A stretch of 64,000 nucleotides of DNA, taken from positions 186,001-250,000 of the forward strand of contig NZ_JOJE01000013.1 of assembly GCF_000720255.1 (NCBI RefSeq), written 5' to 3'. Source of the stretch: Streptomyces griseus subsp. griseus (GTDB lineage Bacteria > Actinomycetota > Actinomycetes > Streptomycetales > Streptomycetaceae). The translations under genes were made by a program, and so were the position numbers. Under the pieces are notes generated by a model, which was not told the origin of the DNA, searched no databases, and saw only the letters and a list, made by a program, of their open reading frames with translations. Below, piece after piece: positions 21,488 to 31,988 of this stretch; within the stretch, counting starts at the first letter, position 1, and each line of letters starts with the position of its first letter.

Positions 21488-21576
21488 GATCCATGGCTTC
21501 ATTGATGCGCGGGGGAGAGGGGGCGGCAAGGGTGAATTCCGGACTAGTCCTACGAGGGCTTCCTACGAGGGCCGCC

Positions 21577-22449
21577 CTACGAGGTCCTGTCCCACGACGT
21601 CCCGTACTCCGCCGGAGACAGATCCTGAAGCCCCACCACCCGCAGCAACTCCAGCCGCTCGTACGACTCCGTGCCCGGGCGGGCCGTGTGGATGATCAGC
21701 AGCTGGTGGTGCTCGTGGCTGAGCAGGACCTGGCAGTCCAGTTCCAGCAGCCCCACCTGGGGATGCAGGAACCGCTTCGTCGCCCGGTTGCGCAGGGCCA
21801 CCTGGTGCTCGTCCCACAGGCGCGCGAACTCCTCACTCGCCGCACGGAGTTCGGCGACCAGCGCGGCCGGTTCCGGATCGTCGGGGCGGGCGGCGGCCAC
21901 CGCGCGCAGGTTGGCCACATGGGCCCGGGCGTGCTCCGCCCGGTCCTCCTCCGGGAACAGGGTGCGCGCGTCCGGGTCCAGGAAGTACAGGCGGACCAGG
22001 TTCCGTTCGCGGCGCGGGCGGGACAGCACATCACGGGTCAGCGCCCGGCCCATCGCGTTCTGCGCCAGCACCTCGCCGCAGTCGGTCACCACCTGCGCCG
22101 GTGTGTCGTGCAGACGGTCCAGGATCAGCATCAGCCCCGGTGGGACGTGCGCCGACGCCGTCTCGCGGCGCGGCGGCTCCTCGCCGGCCAGGTGGAACAG
22201 GTGGTCGCGCTCGTCGTCGGTGAGGCGCAGGGCCCGGGCCAGCGCCGTCAGCATCTGCCGGGACGGGCGCGGCCCACGGCACTGCTCCAGCCGCGTGTAG
22301 TAGTCCACCGACATCCCCGCCAGCTGCGCCACCTCCTCACGCCGCAGCCCGGGCGTACGGCGGCGGGCGCCAGGCGTCAGACCCACGTCCGACGGGGTGA
22401 GGCGGGCCCGGCCACGGCGCAGGAAATCGGCGAGTTCGGTGCGGTTCAC
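21577..22449 (-). CDS. XRE-family regulator with MmyB-type domain
   Basis: The 290-residue product has the same architecture as the regulator at 13756. The helix-turn-helix is GARRRTPGLRREEVAQLAGM then DYYTRLEQCRG, and the MmyB-like sensing domain ends with HPQVGLLELDCQVL and HTARPGTES. It is divergent from an NAD-dependent epimerase/reductase gene, a common pairing in Streptomyces in which the regulator represses its neighbour. GTG 22449 has GGAG very close by (2-bp spacing). The 119-bp gap contains GATAAG and imperfect GGGA/TCCC dyads. Confidence 0.9.
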   Translation of the reverse strand: MNRTELADFLRRGRARLTPSDVGLTPGARRRTPGLRREEVAQLAGMSVDYYTRLEQCRGPRPSRQMLTALARALRLTDDERDHLFHLAGEEPPRRETASAHVPPGLMLILDRLHDTPAQVVTDCGEVLAQNAMGRALTRDVLSRPRRERNLVRLYFLDPDARTLFPEEDRAEHARAHVANLRAVAAARPDDPEPAALVAELRAASEEFARLWDEHQVALRNRATKRFLHPQVGLLELDCQVLLSHEHHQLLIIHTARPGTESYERLELLRVVGLQDLSPAEYGTSWDRTS

Positions 22450-22568
22450 CTCTCCAGCCTGGGGCAGGCCGCCCGGCTTATCCAGGGACTGCCGATCCCC
22501 TGATCCGGAGGTCTCTCCCGGTCGCGGCCACACGGCCCGAGGCTGGTCGGCGACGAGAGGAGCAGATC

Positions 22569-23423
22569 ATGCTGACATTGGTGACGGGTACGACGGGACA
22601 GGTCGGGCGGCGCTTCGTGCCGAGGCTGCTGGCACAGGCGCGGCCGGGCGAGGGCGTGCGGGTCCTGGTGCGGGACGCGGCGCGGGCGGAGCGGTTCGCC
22701 GAGCTGGGCGCCGAGGTCGTGATCGGGGATCTGCGGGACGCGGAGGCACTCGGCAAGGCGGTGGCCGGGGTGGACGCGGTCGTGAACGTCGCGGCGGCCT
22801 TCCGCGGGGTGCCGGACGAGGAGGCGTGGGCCGTCAACCGGGACGCGGCACTGGAGCTGGGCCGCGCCGCGCTGGCCTCCGGCGTACGCCGTTTCGTGCA
22901 GGTCAGCACCGGTCTGGTGTACGGCGTCGGACGGGGCCGCCCACTCACCGAGGATGACGAGATCCGGCCCGGCGGCTCCATGTGGGGCGCCTACGCCGAG
23001 TCGAAGGGGATCGCCGAGCGGGAGCTGCTCGCGCTGGAGGGCCTGGACGTACGCGTGGGCCGGCTCGCCTTCGTCTACGGCGAGGGCGATCCGCACCTCG
23101 CCCAGTCCCTGATGTGGGCCGGGAACTGGGCGGCGACCCAGAAGCTGCACATGGTCCACCACGCCGACGTCGCCCAGGGGCTGCTGCGTCTCCTGCACGC
23201 ACCGGGCGTCGACGGCCGGATCTACAACATCGCCGACGACGCCCCGGTGACGGCGGTCGAGCTGCACCAGCTCAACGGGGTCGACGTCCCGGCCGAGCTC
23301 CACGACCGCGCCGACCCCGACCCCTGGTTCCAGCTGACGTCCACCGACCGCATCCGCCGCGAACTCGGCTACCGGCCGCTGTACCCCAGCGTCTACGCGG
23401 CCCGCGAGGCCGGGGCCCTGTAG
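22569..23423 (+). CDS. NAD(P)-dependent epimerase/reductase (extended SDR)
   Basis: A 284-residue Rossmann protein with TGTTGQVGRR (residues 6-15, the T-G-x-x-G-x-x-G nucleotide loop) and a Y-A-E-S-K catalytic motif, as in extended short-chain dehydrogenases. The substrate is not evident. It is expressed divergently from an XRE regulator that probably controls it. GAGAGGAG upstream of ATG 22569 is a strong ribosome-binding site. It converges with the next MFS gene, 14 bp apart. Confidence 0.87.
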   Translation: MLTLVTGTTGQVGRRFVPRLLAQARPGEGVRVLVRDAARAERFAELGAEVVIGDLRDAEALGKAVAGVDAVVNVAAAFRGVPDEEAWAVNRDAALELGRAALASGVRRFVQVSTGLVYGVGRGRPLTEDDEIRPGGSMWGAYAESKGIAERELLALEGLDVRVGRLAFVYGEGDPHLAQSLMWAGNWAATQKLHMVHHADVAQGLLRLLHAPGVDGRIYNIADDAPVTAVELHQLNGVDVPAELHDRADPDPWFQLTSTDRIRRELGYRPLYPSVYAAREAGAL

Positions 23424-23437
23424 CTCCGTCCGGCAGG

Positions 23438-24697
23438 TCAGTCCACCCCGCGGATCCGCCCCACCAGCACCGCCCCCGCCAGCCCGATCAGGGCCGCCAC
23501 CAGGTACAGCACCCGGTAACCGCCCAGGTGGCTCACGATCGGCGCGGCGAGGGCGGGCGCCGCGACCTGGGGCAGGGAGTTGGCGACATTGATGACGCCG
23601 AGGTCCTTGCCCCGGTCCAGCGCCCGCGGCAGGACGTCCGTCATCAGGGCGAAGTCGACGGAGGTGAACACCCCGAAGCCGACGCCCAGCACGGCCGCCG
23701 CGACGATCGCGCCCGGCCAGGTCTGCCACACCGTCAGCCCCGCCGTCGCCGCCGCCATCAGCACCCCGGACCAGAACACGAACGGCTTGCGCCGCCCCAC
23801 CCGGTCCGACCAGACCCCCCCGACCACGACCGTGGCGAGCAGTGTCACGCCGTTCACGGCCGTCAGGATCAGCACGCCTTCGTCGGGGTCGCCGTAGTGC
23901 AGCCGGTCGCGCAGGTAGTACAGCAGGTAGAGCAGCACGAGCGCGTTGCTCAGGTTCATCAGGAACCGGGTCAGCCAGGCCCAGCCCAGGTCGGGGTGGC
24001 GGCGGGGGCTGAGCCAGAAGCCCGCCAGGAAGCCGCGCCAGGACCAGGGCGGCCGGTCCGCCTCCGCCAGCCGCAGGTCCGCGTGACGCAGCACGTACGG
24101 CAGCACGCCCACCGCCGTGAACACCGCGCACGCCACGTACCCGGCCCCGACGCCCCCGGCGACCGTCGCCAGACCCGTCCCGCCGACCACGCCCAGGATC
24201 TGCGCCGCGCCCAGGAAGCCGCCCACCGAGCCCCGCTGGAGCCGGGGCACGCGGTCCGGGACCGCCGCCGTCACCGCCGCGAAGGCCGCGTTCAGGGTGA
24301 GCTGGACCAGGCACCAGCCCAGCGCCATCGTCCACACCCCGTCCGCCGCCGAGAGCAGCAGCAGGGACAGGGCCCCGCCCGCCGTACCCGCCACGATCCA
24401 TGGCGTACGGCGTCCGTGGCGGGAGGTCGTACGGTCCGACAGCGCTCCGAAGAGCGGGTTCGCCGCCAGCGACACCACCGCGCCGATGCCCGTCACCAAG
24501 GCCAGCATCGTCTCCTTGGACATGCCGGAGCCGGGCGCGAAGTCCTTGGCCTGGGAGGCGAGCAGGATCTGCAGGGGGCCGTACCAGCCCACCCAGATCG
24601 CCCCGTTGGCCAGGGAGAGGGCCGAGGTCCAGCCCCGGCCCACCCGCTCGACCGGCTCGGCGAGGGCGGCCGCCGGGACCCGGCCCGCCGTCGTCAT
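23438..24697 (-). CDS. MFS sugar transporter (GPH-like)
   Basis: A 419-residue twelve-helix permease. It has paired inner-loop motifs GALSDRTTSRHGRRTPW and GVWSDRVGRRKPF, typical of the glycoside-pentoside-hexuronide branch of MFS permeases. Its start (ATG 24697) overlaps the GH1 glucosidase stop by four bases. It should import the glycoside that the glucosidase hydrolyses. Specificity cannot be read from sequence. Confidence 0.85.
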   Translation of the reverse strand: MTTAGRVPAAALAEPVERVGRGWTSALSLANGAIWVGWYGPLQILLASQAKDFAPGSGMSKETMLALVTGIGAVVSLAANPLFGALSDRTTSRHGRRTPWIVAGTAGGALSLLLLSAADGVWTMALGWCLVQLTLNAAFAAVTAAVPDRVPRLQRGSVGGFLGAAQILGVVGGTGLATVAGGVGAGYVACAVFTAVGVLPYVLRHADLRLAEADRPPWSWRGFLAGFWLSPRRHPDLGWAWLTRFLMNLSNALVLLYLLYYLRDRLHYGDPDEGVLILTAVNGVTLLATVVVGGVWSDRVGRRKPFVFWSGVLMAAATAGLTVWQTWPGAIVAAAVLGVGFGVFTSVDFALMTDVLPRALDRGKDLGVINVANSLPQVAAPALAAPIVSHLGGYRVLYLVAALIGLAGAVLVGRIRGVD

Positions 24698-26016
24698 CTC
24701 TGGGCCCGCAGCACGTCCCGGTACCAGGCGTACGACGCCTTCGGGGTGCGGGCGAGGCTCTCGAAGTCCACGTGCACCAGGCCGAACCGGCGGGCGTAGC
24801 CCTCCGCCCACTCGAAGTTGTCCATGAGCGACCAGACGAAGTACCCGCGCACGTCCACGCCCGCCTCCACCGCCCGGTGCAGGGCCCGGATGTGGCCGTC
24901 CAGGTAGGTGATGCGCTCCTGGTCGTCGACGCCCTCGTAGCTGCAGCCGTTCTCGGTGATCACGACCGGGGGGAGCCGGTCGCCGTAGCGCTCCCGGAAG
25001 CCGGTGAGCAGCTCGGTCAGTGCCTCGGGGACCACGGGCCAGCCGAAGTCCGTCACCGGGACGCCCTCGATCTCCTGGACGGAGAAGGGGAGTTCCGCCG
25101 GGATCGTCAGACCGCCGAACTCGATGTCCGCGCCCTGCGGTGCGCCCACCCGGGTCGGGGAGTAGTAGTTGACGCCGTACCAGTCCAGCGGCTCCCCGAT
25201 GACCTTCAGGTCGGCTGCCACGTCCCCCGGCATCAACTCGGCGATGCCCTCGGGGTACTCGCCCAGCAGGACCGGGTCGGCGAACAGGCGGTTCAGCAGC
25301 AGGTCGTAGAAGTCGGCGGCGTCCAGATCCGCCTGCTCCCGCGACGCCGGCCAGGTCGGCCCGTGCGAGTTGGCGATCCCGATGTCCGTGGCACCGGACG
25401 CGCGCAGGGCCCGTACGGCCAGGCCGTGGGCGAGGAGCTGGTGGTGGGCGGCGGGCAGCGCGTCGAACATCAGCCGCTTGCCGGGCGCGTGCGCACCCAG
25501 GGCGTGCCCGAACAGCGTGTGCTCGGCCGGCTCGTTGAGCGTGATCCACTTCTGCACGCGGTCGCCGAGACGCTCGGCGACCAGGGACACGTACTCCGCG
25601 AACCGTGACGCCGTGTCCCGCTCCAGCCAGTCCAGCGTGACCGGCAGGTCCCAGTGGAAGAGGGTCGGGACGGGGCGGACGCCCGCCGCGCACAGCTCGT
25701 CCACCAGACGGTCGTAGAAGTCCAGGCCACCGGGGGAGTTCACCCGGGGCCAGGAGACGGAGAAGCGGTAGGCGTCCACGCCGAGGCCCTTGAGGAGGGC
25801 CACGTCCTCGCGGTAGCGGTGGTAGTGGTCGCAGGCCACCGCCGCCGTCGAGCCGTCCTTCACCCGCCCCGGCTCGGCGGAGAAGACGTCCCACACGGAC
25901 GCCTCACGCGCGTCCGCCGCGCCCTCGATCTGGTGGGCCGAGGTCGAGACGCCCCACAGGAAGCCGTCCGGGAACTGGGGGATCGGGTGCGCCGCGTCGC
26001 GCGGTTCGTTCGCCAT
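24694..26016 (-). CDS. GH1 beta-glucosidase
   Basis: A roughly 440-residue glycoside hydrolase family 1 enzyme. It has the N-terminal FPDGFLWGVSTSAHQIEGA, the acid/base Glu in TLNEP (near residue 160) and the nucleophile in VITENG (near residue 350), plus W-S-L-M-D-N-F-E-W near the end. It hydrolyses beta-glucosides such as cellobiose in the cytoplasm, as there is no signal peptide. I prefer ATG 26016; ATG 26028 adds four residues and abuts a palindromic operator. Co-transcribed with the downstream transporter gene. Confidence 0.9.
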   Translation of the reverse strand: MANEPRDAAHPIPQFPDGFLWGVSTSAHQIEGAADAREASVWDVFSAEPGRVKDGSTAAVACDHYHRYREDVALLKGLGVDAYRFSVSWPRVNSPGGLDFYDRLVDELCAAGVRPVPTLFHWDLPVTLDWLERDTASRFAEYVSLVAERLGDRVQKWITLNEPAEHTLFGHALGAHAPGKRLMFDALPAAHHQLLAHGLAVRALRASGATDIGIANSHGPTWPASREQADLDAADFYDLLLNRLFADPVLLGEYPEGIAELMPGDVAADLKVIGEPLDWYGVNYYSPTRVGAPQGADIEFGGLTIPAELPFSVQEIEGVPVTDFGWPVVPEALTELLTGFRERYGDRLPPVVITENGCSYEGVDDQERITYLDGHIRALHRAVEAGVDVRGYFVWSLMDNFEWAEGYARRFGLVHVDFESLARTPKASYAWYRDVLRAQR

Positions 26017-26028
26017 GGGCGGGATCAT

Positions 26029-26046
26029 CCTTACCGATGGGTAAGG
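26029..26046. promoter_or_regulatory. Palindromic operator at the GH1 gene start
   Basis: CCTTACC and GGTAAGG are perfect 7-bp arms separated by four bases (GATG). The site ends one base before the upstream possible ATG at 26028. A repressor here would block transcription start of the glucosidase/transporter operon. No regulator gene is next to it, so the controlling gene must lie elsewhere. Confidence 0.55.
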
Positions 26047-26074
26047 AAGTCAACGCCCAAGCATGAAACACCAG

Positions 26075-26341
26075 TTAGGCCCCCTCCTTCAGGACCCTCG
26101 ACACCAGCCTGCGCTGCTCCTCCGTGAGTCGGGGATCCGCCGTGTACACCGTGCGGCCGTCCACGGTGATCTCGTAGCTGAAGCCGTCCGGGACGCCGGT
26201 CGTGGGCGCGCCCCGGCCGTCGGCGAGTGCCTTCTCGGCCAGGGCGTGCCACTCGGGGGCGTCGGGCCGCCCCGAGGTGTCGACCTCGGCGCGGCGCTCG
26301 ATACCCGCGAACCCACCCGTACGGGTCACCTGAATACGCAT
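26075..26341 (-). CDS. Emfourin-type protease inhibitor
   Basis: This 88-residue protein begins MRIQVTRTGGFAGI and contains YEITVDGRTVY and LTEEQRRLVSRVL. This pattern fits the protealysin inhibitor emfourin, a small cytoplasmic partner encoded beside M4 proteases. It lies 21 bp downstream of the M4 protease gene in the same direction. It is expected to bind the protease active site and protect the producing cell. Confidence 0.85.
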   Translation of the reverse strand: MRIQVTRTGGFAGIERRAEVDTSGRPDAPEWHALAEKALADGRGAPTTGVPDGFSYEITVDGRTVYTADPRLTEEQRRLVSRVLKEGA

Positions 26342-26362
26342 GGGTCCCTGTCTAGTACGCCG

Positions 26363-27433
26363 TCACAGGATCCGCACCCCGACCTGCTCCCAGGCCTTCT
26401 GCACGGCCTGGAACTCGTCACCGCCGTCGCCGTAGCGCTCGCGCGCGGCCTTGACGGTCAGCTTGGCGAAGTCGCTGAAGAACGCCCGCTCCTTGAGCTT
26501 GCCGCCGGTCAGGACGTCGTACCAGATCTGGCCGGCCTTCTCCCAGGCGTGGCCGCCGAGCGCGGTGGCGACGAGGTAGAAGGCGTGGTTGGGGATGCCG
26601 GAGTTGATGTGGACGCCGCCGTTGTCGCGGCCGGTGCGGACGTAGTCGTCCATGGTCGCGGGCTGCGGGTCCTTGCCGAGCACGTCGTCGTCGTAGGCGG
26701 TGCCCGGCGCCTTCATGGAGCGCAGGGCCGTGCCGGTCACGCCCGGGGCGAGGATTCCGGCGCCGATGAGCCAGTCGGCCTCGGCGGCGGTCTGGCCGAG
26801 GGAGTACTGCTTGATGAGCGAGCCGAAGACGTCGGACATCGACTCGTTCAGGGCGCCCGGCTGGCCGTAGTACGTGAGGTTCGCCGTGTACTGGGTGACG
26901 CCGTGGGTGAGCTCGTGGCCGATGACGTCGATGGAGTTGGTGAAGTCGACGAAGATCTCGCCGTCCCCGTCGCCGAACACCATCTGCTCGCCGTTCCAGA
27001 AGGCGTTGTTGTAGCCCTCGTCGTAGTGGACGGTGGCGTCCAGGGGCAGGCCGTCGCCGTCGATCGAGTGGCGCAGGTAGGCCTTGAGGTAGAGGTCGAA
27101 GGTGGCGCCGAGGCCCGAGTAGGCGCGGTTGACCGTGGCGTCCCGGCCGGGGTCGTCGCCCTCGCCGCGGACCTTCGTGCCGGGCAGCTCGGTGCGGTGC
27201 TCGGCGTCGTAGATCGTGCGCAGCGGCTGGTCCGACGGTGCCTTCGCCGTCGGGGCGGCCGCCAGGCGGAACTCGGCGGTGACGCGCCGGCGGGCGCGCA
27301 GCTCGCTGTCGCGCACCAGGGTGCGCTGGGCGGGTCCGGAGAGTGCGGGGTCGTCGTGCTGTGCCAGTTTGTCCAGGACGTAGGGCGGCACGACGGTGCA
27401 GAAGACGGGCTCGAAGCCCCCGTTCGTCGTCAT
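26363..27433 (-). CDS. M4-family (protealysin-like) neutral metalloprotease
   Basis: The 356-residue product has the zinc motif HELTH (H173, E174, H177), the downstream GALNESMSDVFG segment (third ligand Glu) and the late D-N-G-G-V-H-I-N-S-G-I-P-N-H segment with the active-site His. It lacks a signal peptide and instead starts with a short propeptide containing V-V-P-P-Y-V-L. That is the mark of protealysin-like proteases, rather than thermolysins with long propeptides. ATG 27433 has AAAGG upstream. It forms an operon with its emfourin inhibitor. Confidence 0.92.
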   Translation of the reverse strand: MTTNGGFEPVFCTVVPPYVLDKLAQHDDPALSGPAQRTLVRDSELRARRRVTAEFRLAAAPTAKAPSDQPLRTIYDAEHRTELPGTKVRGEGDDPGRDATVNRAYSGLGATFDLYLKAYLRHSIDGDGLPLDATVHYDEGYNNAFWNGEQMVFGDGDGEIFVDFTNSIDVIGHELTHGVTQYTANLTYYGQPGALNESMSDVFGSLIKQYSLGQTAAEADWLIGAGILAPGVTGTALRSMKAPGTAYDDDVLGKDPQPATMDDYVRTGRDNGGVHINSGIPNHAFYLVATALGGHAWEKAGQIWYDVLTGGKLKERAFFSDFAKLTVKAARERYGDGGDEFQAVQKAWEQVGVRIL

Positions 27434-27624
27434 GCCCGGCACCTTTGCACTCAGTTATGCCGGTGTCACTACCCGCAACCATGATTGGTGAAATATATGG
27501 ATACGGCGCCCTGGAATCCTTGTGCGAGTGGTATGGCGCACTTTTTGTCCTGTTCGTCCTCGCGGTCCCGCATACTGATACGACCCCGCGCTGCAGGAGC
27601 GGCTCGGCTACGCTACGGAGCATC

Positions 27625-29474
<1,850 letters not shown>

Positions 29475-29508
29475 CGCTCCGGAACCCGCCCGTGATCGGG
29501 CACATCGA

Positions 29509-29540
29509 GGCCCCGGCCGCCACCGAAGGCGACCGGGGCC
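29509..29540 (+). terminator. leuA terminator hairpin
   Basis: A 13-bp stem with one mismatch (29509-29521 against 29528-29540) and a six-base loop lies 35 bp after the leuA stop. It is very G/C-rich and lacks a T-run, as usual in this genus. Confidence 0.75.
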
Positions 29541-29672
29541 CCGTCACATATCGGCCACGCCCGTGTGCAGGTCACGGAAAGGTCTCGTCCAAGGTACTGA
29601 CTCCACCTCGCCTCTGTGGCTAACATCACGCAAGCGTGTGGCGATGATGCCGCGGCGAGTGGGAGGTGCGAC

Positions 29673-30368
29673 GTGCTGCCAGGACGGGGACGAAACGGCC
29701 GTGCCGACAGGCGTGCGCGCATCATGGGCACCCGCACCGCATGGACACCGGTAGGAGACGGCGAGTTCTTCTGCCCCGGCTGCGGTGGCGACCGCAACTA
29801 CCAGCGGCTCACCGGCCGGCGCCGCTTCACCGTCCTCGGCGTGCCCGTGCTGCCGCGCGGCGAGACCGGCCCCGCCGTCGAGTGCGCCGCCTGCCGCAGC
29901 CACTTCGGCACCGAGGTCCTCGACCACCCCACCACCATCCGCTTCTCCGCGATGCTCCGCGACGCCGTGCACACCGTCGCCCTCGCGGTGCTCGCGGCGG
30001 GCGGCACCTGCGCCCGCGCCTCCCTGGAGGCCGCCACGGCCGCGGTGCGCGCCGCCGGCTTCGAGGACTGCACGGAGGACCAGCTCGCCGCCCTGGTGGA
30101 CGCCCTCGCCTCGGACACCGGACGCGCCTTCGGGGAAGCCTCCTGCACGGGCCTCGCCATAGAGCTCCACGAGGCCCTGGACCCCCTCGCCCCGCACCTC
30201 GCCCAGGTCGGCCGCGAATCGATCCTGCTCCAGGGCGCCAGGATCGCCCTCGCCGACGGCCCCTACACCCCCGCCGAACGCGACGTCCTGGCCACCGTGG
30301 GCGCGGCCCTCACCATCGGCGCCGACGAGGTGTCCCGCGTGCTGGAGGCGGCCCGCACACCGTCCTGA
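29673..30368 (+). CDS. TerB-like protein with zinc ribbon
   Basis: The 231-residue product has an N-terminal zinc-ribbon-like pair of CxxC motifs (FFCPGCGGD and ECAACRSHFG), then an all-helical TerB-type domain (ALADGPYTPAERDVLATVG near the C-terminus). TerB proteins are linked to tellurite or stress responses at the membrane, but this type is uncharacterised. GTG 29673 has GGGAGG six bases before it; ATG 29724 would give a 214-residue product. Confidence 0.78.
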   Translation: MLPGRGRNGRADRRARIMGTRTAWTPVGDGEFFCPGCGGDRNYQRLTGRRRFTVLGVPVLPRGETGPAVECAACRSHFGTEVLDHPTTIRFSAMLRDAVHTVALAVLAAGGTCARASLEAATAAVRAAGFEDCTEDQLAALVDALASDTGRAFGEASCTGLAIELHEALDPLAPHLAQVGRESILLQGARIALADGPYTPAERDVLATVGAALTIGADEVSRVLEAARTPS

Positions 30369-30394
30369 CAGCCCAGGACGCCCCCGGCCCCCGG

Positions 30395-30410
30395 TACTCC
30401 CTGGGGAGTA
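30395..30410. promoter_or_regulatory. Perfect palindrome upstream of the MMPL gene
   Basis: TACTCCC and GGGAGTA flank a two-base centre (TG), giving a perfect 7-2-7 dyad 127 bp before the MMPL start. Placement before a transporter that adjoins a NarL-type two-component system suggests a response-regulator site. A second inverted pair, GTCTGG/CCAGAC, lies at 30489-30509. Confidence 0.45.
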
Positions 30411-30536
30411 ACCACCCCGCCCGGCCACCCCACGCAGTACCCCCGAACTCGCCCTGGCGCCCGACGTCACGAGCCCGCCGCGCCGGAAGTCTGGATGCCG
30501 TACCCAGACATCCGTCCAAGAGGGAGGGTCCGTTCC

Positions 30537-31915
30537 ATGGGGGCCGGAAACATCACAGGAAAGAGGGGAAGCGGCGTGCCGTCCCCTGGCTGGTGCTGGC
30601 GCTGTGGGTCGGCGTGCTCGCGGTCGTCTCGCCGTTCGCCGCGAAACTCGCCGACGTACAGCGCGACCGGGTGACCGACTACCGGCCCGCGAACGCCGAC
30701 TCCACCCAGGTCGCCGAGATCCAGGACCGCCTGCCCGGCGGCGAGACCACCGAACTGGTGCTGGTGTACCACCGCGACGGCGGACTCACCGCCGCCGACA
30801 AGGCGACCGCCCGGCGGCAGGTCACCGAGGTCGCCGACCGGCACGCCCTGAGCGCGAAGCCGCGGGGCGTCCCGTCCGAGGACGGCACCACCCTCATGTA
30901 CCCCGTCGCCAGCAACGCGCCCGGCACCGACGAGGAGAAACGGGACGCCTTCGTCGACGACGTACGCGAACTCGCCCACAGCGAAGGCGGACTGAGCGTC
31001 GAGGTCGGCGGACCCGGCGCGCTCGCCACCGACGCCGCCCAGGTGTACGACGCGCTCGGCGGGCCCCTGCTCTACACCACCGTCGGCGTCGTCGCCGTCC
31101 TGCTGATCCTCATCTACCGCAGCCCCGTGCTGTGGCTCGTCCCCCTCGTCGTGGCCTGCGTCGCCGACTACCTCTCCATGGGCGTCGCCTACGGCCTCAA
31201 CCAGGCCTTCGGCACCTCCGTGTCAGGGCAGAGCTCCGGCATCATGACCATCCTCGTCTTCGGCGCAGGCACCGACTACGCCCTGCTGCTCGTCTCCCGC
31301 TACCGCGAGGAACTGCGTCGCGTCGAGCGCCCGTACGACGCCATGACCGCCGCCCTGCGCGGCTGCGGGCCCGCCGTGCTCGCCTCCTCCGGGACCGTCG
31401 CCGCCGGGCTGCTGGGCCTGCTCGCCGCCGACCTCAACTCCAACCGGGGCATGGGCCCCCTCGGCACGGTCGGCGTCCTGTGCGCCCTCGTCGCGATGCT
31501 CACGCTGCTGCCCGCACTGCTCGTCCTGCTGGGCCGCCGCGTCTTCTGGCCACTCGTCCCCGCCTACGGCAGCACCCCCAGGGCCCGCCGTTCGCTGTTC
31601 GCCGCGATGGGCACGTCGGCGGGCCGACGCCCCCTGACGGTGCTGGCCGGGGGAGCGGTGCTGCTCGGCACGCTCGCGTTGGGCACGCTCAACCTGCCCG
31701 GCGCGGTCAAAGAGCAGGACTCCATGGGCCTGGTCCAACTCGTGGAGCTGGGCTTCGTGATCGCCGTCGGCGTGCTCCTCGACACCTTCCTCGTCCGCAC
31801 CTACCTCGTGACCAGCGCGAGCGTGGCACTGGGGCGCAAGGTGTGGTGGCCCGGGCGGCTGTCGAAGGTGCCGGAGCCGGAAGTCACGAGGGAACGTGAG
31901 CCGGTCGGCCGGTGA
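30537..31915 (+). pseudogene. MMPL-family membrane transporter, frameshifted and internally deleted
   Basis: The sequence encodes a first membrane helix, an extracellular domain (RPANADSTQVAEIQDRLPGG) and helices 2-6 of an MMPL transporter. It then jumps from GTLNLPGAVKEQDS to GLVQLVELGFVIAVGVLLDTF, skipping most of the second half, so it is ~460 residues against a usual ~700. The only start with a ribosome-binding site (AGGGAGGG, ATG 30537) is in the wrong frame. Adding one G to the GGGGG run at 30539-30543 restores a continuous basic N-terminus. It adjoins a two-component system that may once have controlled it. Confidence 0.75.
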
Positions 31916-31921
31916 ACCCCG

Positions 31922-31950
31922 GGCGCCCCTTCCCACGCGGAGGGGGCGCC
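31922..31950 (+). terminator. Hairpin between MMPL and histidine kinase genes
   Basis: GGCGCCCC (31922-31929) pairs perfectly with GGGGCGCC (31943-31950) around a 13-nt loop, starting seven bases after the MMPL stop. It probably ends MMPL transcription before the kinase gene. Confidence 0.6.
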
Positions 31951-31988
31951 TCCTGATGGAGGATGGTGCCGTGGCGGAGGGGGGAACC

